A stretch of DNA of 36,557 bases. Source: SAR86 cluster bacterium. Lineage in GTDB: Bacteria; Pseudomonadota; Gammaproteobacteria; Pseudomonadales; Pseudohongiellaceae. Made by a program: the position numbers and the translations under genes. This document shows, in pieces, positions 24,729 to 31,737 of this stretch. The notes under the pieces were generated by a model. That model had not been told where the DNA came from, ran no database searches, and worked only from the letters and a program-made list of their open reading frames with translations. Numbering within the stretch: position 1 is the first letter of the stretch; each line of letters starts with the position of its first letter. The stretch spans positions 1-36,557 of the forward strand of contig NVVJ01000102.1 of the NCBI GenBank assembly GCA_002402175.1. The letters run 5' to 3'.

Positions 24729-25773
24729 GGAAGATCTCTTCCCACGCTTTGTCGTTCTCGCGAAAGAGCACATTTATTTTAGGATGCTCAACTTTGTGTA
24801 CATCTTGCTCTTTAAGTTCCAACAAGTTTCCCAACATGATATGCGTCGTATAATCAACCAATGGTAATTGATGTTTTGAGATGACAATGCACCCAGCTTG
24901 GCACGCTTCTAGTAGGGAATTAGAAACACCCTCGGACGGGGAAAAGGTTATATATCCGTCGCATTGACTGAGTAAGCTCGAAATGCTTTCTTTTCCTATT
25001 TGGCCAATGAACCTAATTCTTTTGTCTTCTTTGTATAATTCAATTTCACTAAATACCGAGTTACTTATCTCGCCCGCAAATATGAAATTAATATTCAAAT
25101 CCGCGGCATCCACTATGCAATGAAGCAAATCTGTCACTCCTTTGTCCCTTGAAACTCTTCCTAGATAGACAATAGTTTTATCATAAGGCAGCCTCAATTC
25201 TTTAAGATCGACAATTTCAACGTGCTCTAATTTGTTAAACTGAAAAGCCACTACAAACTTGGTTAAGTTCTGAAGCAATCTCCTTATTGAATGGATTTGT
25301 TTTTCATGCTGACAAACAACGACGTCAGAAAAGCACATTACGAAAAATCCAAAAATATTATTTCTCAAAAACAATTTGAATTTTTTTTTCAACGTATCCT
25401 GATATCTAAATACATGAAAGTGATCACTCGTGACGCGAACTATTATCTTAAACCTAAATTTAGATATGATTCTGGTTGCAATTGCCCTAAATCCATTACC
25501 ACCGAGCGAACAAAGGCAAAAAATATATTCAGGCCTCTCCCTTTCAGCAAGCCGCCTTAGGGATAGAATTCGCTTAAAGAATCCGTCGTCTGTAAGAAAG
25601 TTAAATTCAGGATTGAATTCAACCAACTCGGACAGTCGACGTGAAACGGCGTCAAAGCCAAACGGCAGAACCTGATGGCCATTATTTTTTAACTCTCGAA
25701 TAAATTCATACGGCATCGACTCGAGGTTTCTTTCCAAAGCTCGCCTTGTGCCGCAGACAATAATCTTACTCAT
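24718..25773 (-). CDS. GT4 family glycosyltransferase
   Basis: A 351-residue GT-B glycosyltransferase. It opens with KIIVCGTRRALERNLESMPY; the donor domain begins at TIVYLGRVSRDKGVTDLLHC (with the R and K phosphate contacts). INFIFAGEIS, RIRFIGQIGKESISSLLSQC and FSPSEGVSNSLLEACQAGCI follow, the last showing the E-x7-E motif (SEGVSNSLLEA). The start overlaps the sulfotransferase stop by eight bases, and its C-terminus overlaps the Wzx start, so the genes are translationally coupled. Strongly AT-rich. Confidence 0.88.
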   Translation of the reverse strand: MSKIIVCGTRRALERNLESMPYEFIRELKNNGHQVLPFGFDAVSRRLSELVEFNPEFNFLTDDGFFKRILSLRRLAERERPEYIFCLCSLGGNGFRAIATRIISKFRFKIIVRVTSDHFHVFRYQDTLKKKFKLFLRNNIFGFFVMCFSDVVVCQHEKQIHSIRRLLQNLTKFVVAFQFNKLEHVEIVDLKELRLPYDKTIVYLGRVSRDKGVTDLLHCIVDAADLNINFIFAGEISNSVFSEIELYKEDKRIRFIGQIGKESISSLLSQCDGYITFSPSEGVSNSLLEACQAGCIVISKHQLPLVDYTTHIMLGNLLELKEQDVHKVEHPKINVLFRENDKAWEEIFRVA

Positions 25774-26422
25774 CAGCTAAATATTGCTCCAACTCATATC
25801 TCGTGAACTTTTTAATTACTGCTTTTGATTGAAAGTCTTTAATTTGATCCGGAATTCTTTCACCGAATGCACTTTCAAGCCATTCGTATAACTCTTTTAT
25901 TCTCTCCTGATAGAATACCTGGTCAAGAGAAAATTTCCCTTTAACCGTAAAAAGCAAGTCGTTATCAGGTGGATTAAACAAACAAAAATAGTCTTTGAGT
26001 TCTAAAATCCTATCGTCTTGGTTTGCCTTCCAGTTTATGTGACTAAGAATCGTGTCCATTCTATCGCGATCAATGCTAATCTTTGTTGCTTTATCGAATA
26101 CATCTTTACCTAGCCTCGCCCTGACAAGGCTAATAGGCATGTGGTTCCAATATTTTCGACGATGCTTGAAATCTCCAAGAATTCTCCTAGCACCAATCAA
26201 ACCACCGGAGAAATAATAATCTTGGAAAGGGTTAGTACGCCCAATTGTGTTCCTTGGCTTCACGGCGTAATTGCTTCTAAAGTCTTCAGATTTTCGATCA
26301 ACTGTGGTAATAACTGCTTTTTTGTCATGTCGTGCGAGAAACGAAAGCGCAATTTCAATCGATGTCGAAGCAGTTTTGCGAGATTTTACAAATATTATAT
26401 TTTTTGATGGAACATATATCAT
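25766..26422 (-). CDS. PAPS-dependent carbohydrate sulfotransferase-like protein
   Basis: Predicted to transfer sulfate from PAPS to a sugar hydroxyl. This 218-residue protein has the 5'-phosphosulfate loop near the N-terminus, FVKSRKTASTSIEIAL (residues 11-26), of the type K-x-R-K-T-A-S-T-S seen in Sulfotransfer_2-like families. A 3'-phosphate-binding segment, KISIDRDRMDTILSHINW, takes the place of R-N-P-x-D-R-x-x-S-x-Y-x-W. No membrane anchor is present, which is normal for bacterial forms acting before export. It sits between a second sulfotransferase-like gene and a glycosyltransferase, so the polysaccharide unit is the likely acceptor. The CysDNC sulfate-activating genes that would make PAPS are not in the window. 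Confidence 0.8.
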   Translation of the reverse strand: MIYVPSKNIIFVKSRKTASTSIEIALSFLARHDKKAVITTVDRKSEDFRSNYAVKPRNTIGRTNPFQDYYFSGGLIGARRILGDFKHRRKYWNHMPISLVRARLGKDVFDKATKISIDRDRMDTILSHINWKANQDDRILELKDYFCLFNPPDNDLLFTVKGKFSLDQVFYQERIKELYEWLESAFGERIPDQIKDFQSKAVIKKFTRYELEQYLADE

Positions 26423-26478
26423 ATTTTTCTTAGCTCACACTAAACGTCCGTTTCTTGAGAATTTTCCCTAAATGCTCA

Positions 26479-27216
26479 CTAATTTCCCGAGGCTAAAAGT
26501 TGTGAAAGTCGTACCGAGCCGGATATGTAATGACTGTCCGAAAGAGCTATTAGCTGATAGTTCTTTATCGTATTATTTTCTCCAATACGCAAACCATCAT
26601 CCAATGACTCAACTCTATACCTCACTGTCTCTATATTGTTCAATTTTGCAAAAAAGTAGGCAAGGTATCCATAGATCGTCAATCGGCAATAACGAAAAGC
26701 AAATAAAATATCTTTTGAATTGGGGAAGCGCTTCCGACAGGAGCTCAAATACTCAGACATTCTTCTTCTTGGGAATTCGATTCTTAAGTCGAAATGACCA
26801 TTTTTCGATAGACTACAGGCAACGATTGCCAATACAAAATCCTTCGATGAATCCACAACGGGCATAGAGCTCAGTGATGCTAGCCGATGACAGTGCAACG
26901 CTAAGTCTTTATTTGCACAAACGACATTCCTCATTTTCAGCCATGACAGAAGTCGCATTAGATGGCCTCTCTTTTCGGCAGCGCCTACCCCTCGAAAGAA
27001 CGGTGCAAGGTATCTTATATGCTCACACTGAATAGCTTCCTCACCACACCGGCAATAAACCTTTGTCCGATATAATAGCTGCAAAGATTCACCGACGAAG
27101 ATGCCATTTTCATCGCTTGCGATCTTTAAGCCTACGCTAGTTGAACCCGAATTTCCTGGGCCGACAAATAGAACGAGCCTTGGCTTCAAAGGTTTTTGAG
27201 ACTTCACCATATCCAT
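26479..27216 (-). CDS. Second sulfotransferase-like protein with cysteine cluster
   Basis: A 245-residue protein with a P-loop-like PAPS site at the N-terminus, LVLFVGPGNSGSTSVGL (14-30). It has a Cys cluster, YCRCGEEAIQC (C55, C57, C64), and VVDSSKD (120-126). The order 'G-x-x-x-S-G-S-T ... C-x-C-G-x(6)-C ... D-S-S-K' is a known arrangement of sulfotransferase-family proteins in bacterial polysaccharide clusters. Its 3'-phosphate region is less clear. ATG at 27216 lies six bases after the dehydratase stop. The + strand open frame over it is a shadow. Being next to another sulfotransferase and the sulfoquinovose-synthase module, it supports a sulfated product. Confidence 0.7.
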   Translation of the reverse strand: MDMVKSQKPLKPRLVLFVGPGNSGSTSVGLKIASDENGIFVGESLQLLYRTKVYCRCGEEAIQCEHIRYLAPFFRGVGAAEKRGHLMRLLSWLKMRNVVCANKDLALHCHRLASLSSMPVVDSSKDFVLAIVACSLSKNGHFDLRIEFPRRRMSEYLSSCRKRFPNSKDILFAFRYCRLTIYGYLAYFFAKLNNIETVRYRVESLDDGLRIGENNTIKNYQLIALSDSHYISGSVRLSQLLASGN

Positions 27217-27222
27217 ATTAGG

Positions 27223-28344
27223 CTAGGCCTTAGGGTTAATACCGTTGGTTTGTCCTGCCTCTTTATCACCCGGCCAATATCTTTGATCTGCAATCGAACT
27301 CGGTGCCTTTAATAGTCCATTTTCAATTAGATAACCCTCAATGCGATCTACTGACCAAAACTCTTGTTTTTTTGATACATAAGGATCGGTAACACAATCA
27401 GACACATGATTTGGATATGAGTATTCGATATCATGATAAATGCCGCGGAACGCAGGCAACACAACGAAATAATCATGCAGCTCCAATGAGCGACGGGTTT
27501 CCTCGTCACTCATTAACTCTTCATACAGCTTCTCGCCAGGTTTAGAGCCAATTTCAACTATTTCGATTTTTTTGTCCTTGGGATGAGACTTTTTTGTAAG
27601 CTGATTGATCATCGCCTTTGCTAAATCCTTAATGGCTATAACAGGCATCTTGGTGATGAATACTTCGCCTCCTCTGGCGAGTTCGGCGGAATCAATGACC
27701 AACTTTACGGCACTTTCAATACTCATAATGAAGCGGGACATTTCTTTATCGGTAAGTGTTACTGGCCCGCCCTTGAGAATTTGATTATGAAAAATTGGAA
27801 CTACCGAACCATTTGATCCCAGTACGTTCCCAAAACGAGTAGACGCAAATATTGGCCCCTCACCTCTCTTCGAGCTATTTGCAGCCGTCATTAAGCGTTC
27901 GCCCATGAGCTTTGATGTTCCCATTACATTGGTGGGATTGACCGCCTTGTCCGAGCTCGTAAAAATGACTCGCTCTACGCCCATCTGTGTGGCAGCGGCA
28001 ATGACATTTTGAACACCTCCAATGTTTGTTTGCACAGCTTCGTTCGGTGACCGCTCACATAAAACAACATGTTTGTATGCAGCTACGTGGAAAACGATAT
28101 CGACTCCATCCATCCGTCTGCATAGTTCTTGGCGATCCCTAATGTCAGCAACAAAAAAGCGCGCTCTTGGATCGGCCAACCAAGCCTGGTCTAGGAAAAA
28201 AAGTTCGCTCTCATTGTTATCGATGCCGATTACTTCTTGAACGCTATATTGCTTACTGACCAATAACTGACGAATCAGTTCTGACCCTACAGTCCCGCAC
28301 GCGCCAGTTACCAGAACACGTTTATTTTTAAGTACTGATGTCAT
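27223..28344 (-). CDS. UDP-GlcNAc 4,6-dehydratase-type nucleotide-sugar enzyme (CapD/WbjB-like)
   Basis: A short-chain dehydrogenase-fold enzyme of the Polysacc_synt_2 family (373 residues), soluble, without the membrane domain of full CapD/WbpM. NAD(P) binding: VLVTGACGTVGSELIRQL (residues 10-27). Family signatures: HVAAYKHVVLCERSPNEAVQ, TSSDKAVNPTNVMGTSKLMG (with the catalytic S-D-K and M-G-x-x-K pattern), FGNVLGSNGSVVPIF, and IGSKPGEKLYEELMSDEE. It should make a 6-deoxy-4-keto-HexNAc nucleotide, either with C5 inversion (PseB/WbjB-like) or without. Residues after about 300 (DYFVVLPAFRGI...) form an extra tail. Its ATG overlaps the upstream stop as ATGA (28341-28344). The product would feed the glycosyltransferases downstream. 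Confidence 0.87.
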   Translation of the reverse strand: MTSVLKNKRVLVTGACGTVGSELIRQLLVSKQYSVQEVIGIDNNESELFFLDQAWLADPRARFFVADIRDRQELCRRMDGVDIVFHVAAYKHVVLCERSPNEAVQTNIGGVQNVIAAATQMGVERVIFTSSDKAVNPTNVMGTSKLMGERLMTAANSSKRGEGPIFASTRFGNVLGSNGSVVPIFHNQILKGGPVTLTDKEMSRFIMSIESAVKLVIDSAELARGGEVFITKMPVIAIKDLAKAMINQLTKKSHPKDKKIEIVEIGSKPGEKLYEELMSDEETRRSLELHDYFVVLPAFRGIYHDIEYSYPNHVSDCVTDPYVSKKQEFWSVDRIEGYLIENGLLKAPSSIADQRYWPGDKEAGQTNGINPKA

Positions 28345-29333
28345 TTATTTGTCCGTTTATTCAAAAAATAGTTAATGGTTGCTTCCAAGCCTTCCCTCAG
28401 CGTCATTTCTGGCTTCCAGCCTAATCGAGTTCTCGCTTTGGTGATATCTGAATAGTTTCGCCTCACATCTCCTACTCGATTTTCACCATTGAATACATTT
28501 ATTTTTTCAGCGACTGTCTGCTGAAGAATTTCTACCAATAAACGGGTCATCTCGCTGACAGTTGTCTCGTGGTTGCTAGCGATTTGAAAGGTCTCGCCAC
28601 CAATATTTTCGACTGTCGCTGCAAGTGTGATTGCCCGCGTTAGATCGTCGATAAATATGAAATCGCGAGTTTGGGCACCATCCCCAAATATCTCGAGAGC
28701 CTCTCCATCAAGCGCCTGGCTTATAAATTTCGCGACTACACTGCTTTTGTGAACAGACCCGGGGCCATAAACGTTTCCGAAGCGCAGTGCAACGGTGTCG
28801 ATTCCAAAACTGCGTTTGTAAGCGGAGCAATACCCCTCGCCGGCCAGTTTACTGGCACCGTATGGAGACACAGGGTGCGGAGGTAACTCTTCATGGATAG
28901 GCGGCTCTACTTCACCGGCCGGAGCGCCGCTGGACGCAAAAATAAAGCGGCTGATCTGATTATGTCTGGTAGCTTCAAGCATGTTGAAAGTGCCCAGTAC
29001 ATTGGCCATGCAATCCTTGCGTGGGTCTTCTACGGAGGGCCCAACGCCCGTGTTGGCAGCCAAATGTACGATGATATCCATGCCACTGGCTACGGCCTGG
29101 GTAATGGTTTCGTCCAGTATGTCGCCAATTACCAACTCTACCTGTCCGGCGTTTGCAGTCAGTTGGGCACTGTTCTTTTCCGCAAAACCCGCGACTAGGG
29201 CCAGGTCGTCCCGGGTGCCGGTGCTCAGGTTGTCCAGTACGCGAATGTAGTGACCTCCCTCATCTTGCAGGGTGCGGATCAAGCTGGTGCCGATAAAGCC
29301 ACAACCGCCAGTAATGAGCCATTTCATCCCCAT
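28341..29333 (-). CDS. NAD-dependent nucleotide-sugar epimerase/dehydratase
   Basis: An extended-SDR protein of 330 residues. The NAD site is WLITGGCGFIGTSLIRTL at the N-terminus, followed by RVLDNLSTG. DIIVHLAANTGVGPSVEDP, the catalytic Y-x-x-x-K in SPYGASKLAGEGY, and ALRFGNVYGPGS with FGDGAQTRDFIFIDDL place it with GalE/UDP-glucuronate-epimerase/decarboxylase-like enzymes. The usual S-S-x-x-x-Y-G has SSGAPAGE. The exact substrate cannot be read. It starts at ATG 29333 behind GGGAG; a second in-frame ATG at 29327 would give an ATGA overlap with the sqdB stop and is nearly as good. GC content is clearly higher than in the glycosyltransferase cassette. Confidence 0.85.
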   Translation of the reverse strand: MGMKWLITGGCGFIGTSLIRTLQDEGGHYIRVLDNLSTGTRDDLALVAGFAEKNSAQLTANAGQVELVIGDILDETITQAVASGMDIIVHLAANTGVGPSVEDPRKDCMANVLGTFNMLEATRHNQISRFIFASSGAPAGEVEPPIHEELPPHPVSPYGASKLAGEGYCSAYKRSFGIDTVALRFGNVYGPGSVHKSSVVAKFISQALDGEALEIFGDGAQTRDFIFIDDLTRAITLAATVENIGGETFQIASNHETTVSEMTRLLVEILQQTVAEKINVFNGENRVGDVRRNYSDITKARTRLGWKPEMTLREGLEATINYFLNKRTNK

Positions 29334-30514
29334 TTCACTCCCTTGAAGATGATATCTTTCCGAATGTTGTCACGGTATTTTTCAACAACCTCAAACATCC
29401 CGTGCATGACTTCGTCTGTCAAATAGTGAGGCTGAACGCCAATATCCTGCAACCCCTGATAGCTTGGATTGTAGTAGTGCTCTTCCGCCTCTTTTCTTGG
29501 GTTGGGTATTGACTTCACCTTTACATCATGGCCCCTAGCCTTGCCTACCCTGTCGGTCAATTCAGCCAACTGGTTAACGCTGAAAGTTTCCATGATCTGG
29601 TTGAAAATTCGGAGCTCCCCCGTTTGGGGCGGAGCCTGTTCAGAGGCGTAGACACATTGCAAGGTATCCTTGATGTTCAAATAGCCTCGGGTCTGCCCCC
29701 CTTTGCCGTATACCGTGAGTGGATAACCAGCTACGGCCTGCGTAACGAATCGATTTACTATCGTTCCAAATATTTCGTCGTAATTAAACAACGTGCTAAG
29801 TCGCGGGTCGATCTGAGATTCTTCAGTTTCAGTACCGTAGACCGGCCCTTGCATAAGGTCTGTGACCTTCAGATCCCACATGCGCACGGCAAACCACATC
29901 AGATCGGTGTCCATCACCTTGGTGGTGTGGTAAAGACTTCCAGCAGCCCGGGGAAACAGGAAGGTGCCCTTCCTGCCTTTGTGCTCGATGTCGATCCAGC
30001 CCTCTTCGATGTCGATGTTTGGAGTCCCATACTCTCCCATGGTACCCAGCTTGATCAAGTGAGTGTCCCGCGAGAAGTCACGAACTGCCCATAGCAAATT
30101 GTTGGTCACACGGAGATTGTTGGTGAGGGTAATATCTGCGTGTTTGTAGTCCATCAGGGAGTATGGCGCTGACGGCTGCTCGGCGTAATGGACGATAGTC
30201 TCTGGTAATCCGGCAAACTTCCCATCCACAGCCCACTGGTAGTTCACTCGCCCATCAAACAGGCTTCGCATAACCTCCGGATCTGTAAGATCTCCTATAA
30301 CAACCTTGATTTCCTTGCCGGTTGTCTCGTGCCAGATTTGAGCACGCTCTATGAGGTTGGGAACCGGATAAAGCATACCGGCATCCAGCTCTGTGCAGGC
30401 ACTACGGCGGAAATAGTTATCAACCACGGTGACCTGGTGGCCACGGTTGGAGAAATACATAGCGGTGGGCCAGCCGAGATAGCCGTCGCCGCCAAGAATC
30501 AAAATATTAGGCAT
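29324..30514 (-). CDS. sqdB: UDP-sulfoquinovose synthase (SQD1/SqdB family)
   Basis: Predicted to join sulfite to UDP-glucose, giving UDP-6-sulfo-quinovose. This SDR family is known from plant and bacterial sulfolipid synthesis and from archaeal Agl3. The 396-residue protein follows plant SQD1 closely: GGDGYLGW (8-15), EQPSAPYSLMD (112-122), KLGTMGEYGTPNIDIEEG (155-172), SLYHTTK with Tyr195 and Lys199, DLMQGPVYG, YGKGGQTRGYL (269-279), RIFNQ, FSVNQLAEL and NPRKEAEEHYYNP. The catalytic T158/Y195/K199 are all present. A short insertion at about 89-104 is absent from plant SQD1. No SqdX/SQD2 sulfolipid transferase is nearby, so the sulfo-sugar probably goes into the polysaccharide. ATG at 30514 has an AGGAA site. 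Confidence 0.88.
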   Translation of the reverse strand: MPNILILGGDGYLGWPTAMYFSNRGHQVTVVDNYFRRSACTELDAGMLYPVPNLIERAQIWHETTGKEIKVVIGDLTDPEVMRSLFDGRVNYQWAVDGKFAGLPETIVHYAEQPSAPYSLMDYKHADITLTNNLRVTNNLLWAVRDFSRDTHLIKLGTMGEYGTPNIDIEEGWIDIEHKGRKGTFLFPRAAGSLYHTTKVMDTDLMWFAVRMWDLKVTDLMQGPVYGTETEESQIDPRLSTLFNYDEIFGTIVNRFVTQAVAGYPLTVYGKGGQTRGYLNIKDTLQCVYASEQAPPQTGELRIFNQIMETFSVNQLAELTDRVGKARGHDVKVKSIPNPRKEAEEHYYNPSYQGLQDIGVQPHYLTDEVMHGMFEVVEKYRDNIRKDIIFKGVKWG

Positions 30515-30604
30515 TTGGAGTTCCTGTCGTTTGCGTTTGCTTCAATCTTTGAACTAATCAACCGTTTTCAATAGGATCGGCGATGGGTTCCGGTATGTCC
30601 AGCT

Positions 30605-30735
30605 TCAGAAGCTGTCCGATTTCCGGGCAGTGCGCCTGTCATCCAACAACCACTCCTGCAGCGGAATGGAGAACCCAGTCTTTTCACGATTGCGCACTGC
30701 ATAATAGGATAAGGAGCGCCGAGTCCAGCAACTCA
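30605..30735 (-). pseudogene. Remnant of an asparagine synthase (AsnB) C-terminus
   Basis: In the 247-base gap between the Wzz gene and sqdB, the - strand has an open piece reading YYAVRNREKTGFSIPLQEW then LLDDRR, ending at TGA 30605. 'R-x-K-x-GF-x-(I/V)-P-(L/V)-x-x-W-L' is a conserved late motif of glutamine-hydrolysing asparagine synthases, which are common in polysaccharide clusters. A short second frame before sqdB (EIGQLLKLDIPEPIADPIEN, stop near 30558) may be the shifted end. The rest of the gene is gone. Confidence 0.5.
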
Positions 30736-30761
30736 AATGAACGCAAATGTTTTACGGATGC

Positions 30762-31736
30762 TCAAGGTTTCGCCAAGCTTGTTTTGAACGACCATCGACG
30801 GTCGTTGGATAACGATGAATCGCGAAATGCCCTACGTATAAATACCAGCAGCAAGGCAACCAATCCACCTATAAGCGTTCCAATAACACAGATCATCGCT
30901 CGATTAGGCGCAGTTATTTGATCTGGCACTACAGCCGGATCTATTACCCGAAACACATATTCGTCCCTTACATCTGCGAGCATAGTAATTCGGATTTGGG
31001 ATTCAATAAGTTGGAAGAACACACGTTGCATCTCGACAAGCGGAGTTGTTTCTAGCTGACTACGTAGATAGGCAATTGCGTTCGTCGCCTCCTCAACAGC
31101 AGACAGCTTGATGTAGTTATTAGTATCAGCAACCAGTTGATTGACCCAATTACTAGCCAGTGATGGATCATGCCAATTAATAGAAACAAAAACCAATCCA
31201 GAGTCTCTGTCAGGTTGTAAAACCGCCAGTACCTCCCTGAACTTACGGTATGCTTGCAGCCTAGTAGGTTCGCCATTTTCAAGTAACCACTGGTTATTTT
31301 CTTGATCGTAAATCTGATCATCTATGATGCTTCTTTTGTCAATCGCATCCCATTTTCCTGCAAATAACGGAACCAGCAAACCATGTTCATCGATAAATCG
31401 TCCGATAAAATCACGCGAGGTCATAACTGCAATAGCAGTGCTAACGTTGTTTCCTCCACTAGAGCCGATATTTACACCTAACAACGCTGCTGCGCCGCCA
31501 AATTGGCTTGCTATGCCTCTGCCGTCTTCCCGCTCTTCAGCCGGCACTAACACAGCCTCCGCTTGAAATATATCAGTCTGTGACAGCGCAAATATTACTG
31601 AACCAATTGCAAACAATGCAGTAACAAGTACTATTAGCAATCTTTCTGACCACAGTATGCTGAACAATTCACGTAGGTCTATCTCATCGTCATTACTGTA
31701 TATCGCGCGACTCGGTAGCGAACTATTATCACTCAT
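30762..31736 (-). CDS. Wzz-type chain-length determinant / polysaccharide co-polymerase
   Basis: An inner-membrane co-polymerase that sets polymer length with Wzy (324 residues). The N-terminal DEIDLRELFSILWSER is the typical Wzz start, followed by membrane helix 1 (about 33-52, LLIVLVTALFAIGSVIFAL). A periplasmic part carries VLVPAEEREDGRGIASQFGG and the helical hairpin region, and the Pro-rich VIDPAVVPDQITAPNRAMI precedes helix 2 (about 281-303). The C-terminus is a short basic tail without Walker motifs, so no tyrosine-kinase domain is fused. The ATG lies one base past the SLBB gene stop, indicating coupling. Directly downstream is the AsnB remnant. Confidence 0.92.
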   Translation of the reverse strand: MSDNSSLPSRAIYSNDDEIDLRELFSILWSERLLIVLVTALFAIGSVIFALSQTDIFQAEAVLVPAEEREDGRGIASQFGGAAALLGVNIGSSGGNNVSTAIAVMTSRDFIGRFIDEHGLLVPLFAGKWDAIDKRSIIDDQIYDQENNQWLLENGEPTRLQAYRKFREVLAVLQPDRDSGLVFVSINWHDPSLASNWVNQLVADTNNYIKLSAVEEATNAIAYLRSQLETTPLVEMQRVFFQLIESQIRITMLADVRDEYVFRVIDPAVVPDQITAPNRAMICVIGTLIGGLVALLLVFIRRAFRDSSLSNDRRWSFKTSLAKP

Positions 31737-31737
31737 G

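Noticed and set aside
29528..30094. A 188-codon + strand open frame antisense to the sulfoquinovose-synthase gene
   Set aside because: It lies wholly within a gene with strong family motifs, has no ribosome site and reads like a reverse-frame shadow of GC-rich coding DNA.
30583..30921. A 112-codon + strand open frame over the wzz 3' end and the gap before sqdB
   Set aside because: Overlaps the conserved C-terminus of Wzz and has no coding character; the - strand AsnB remnant explains the gap better.
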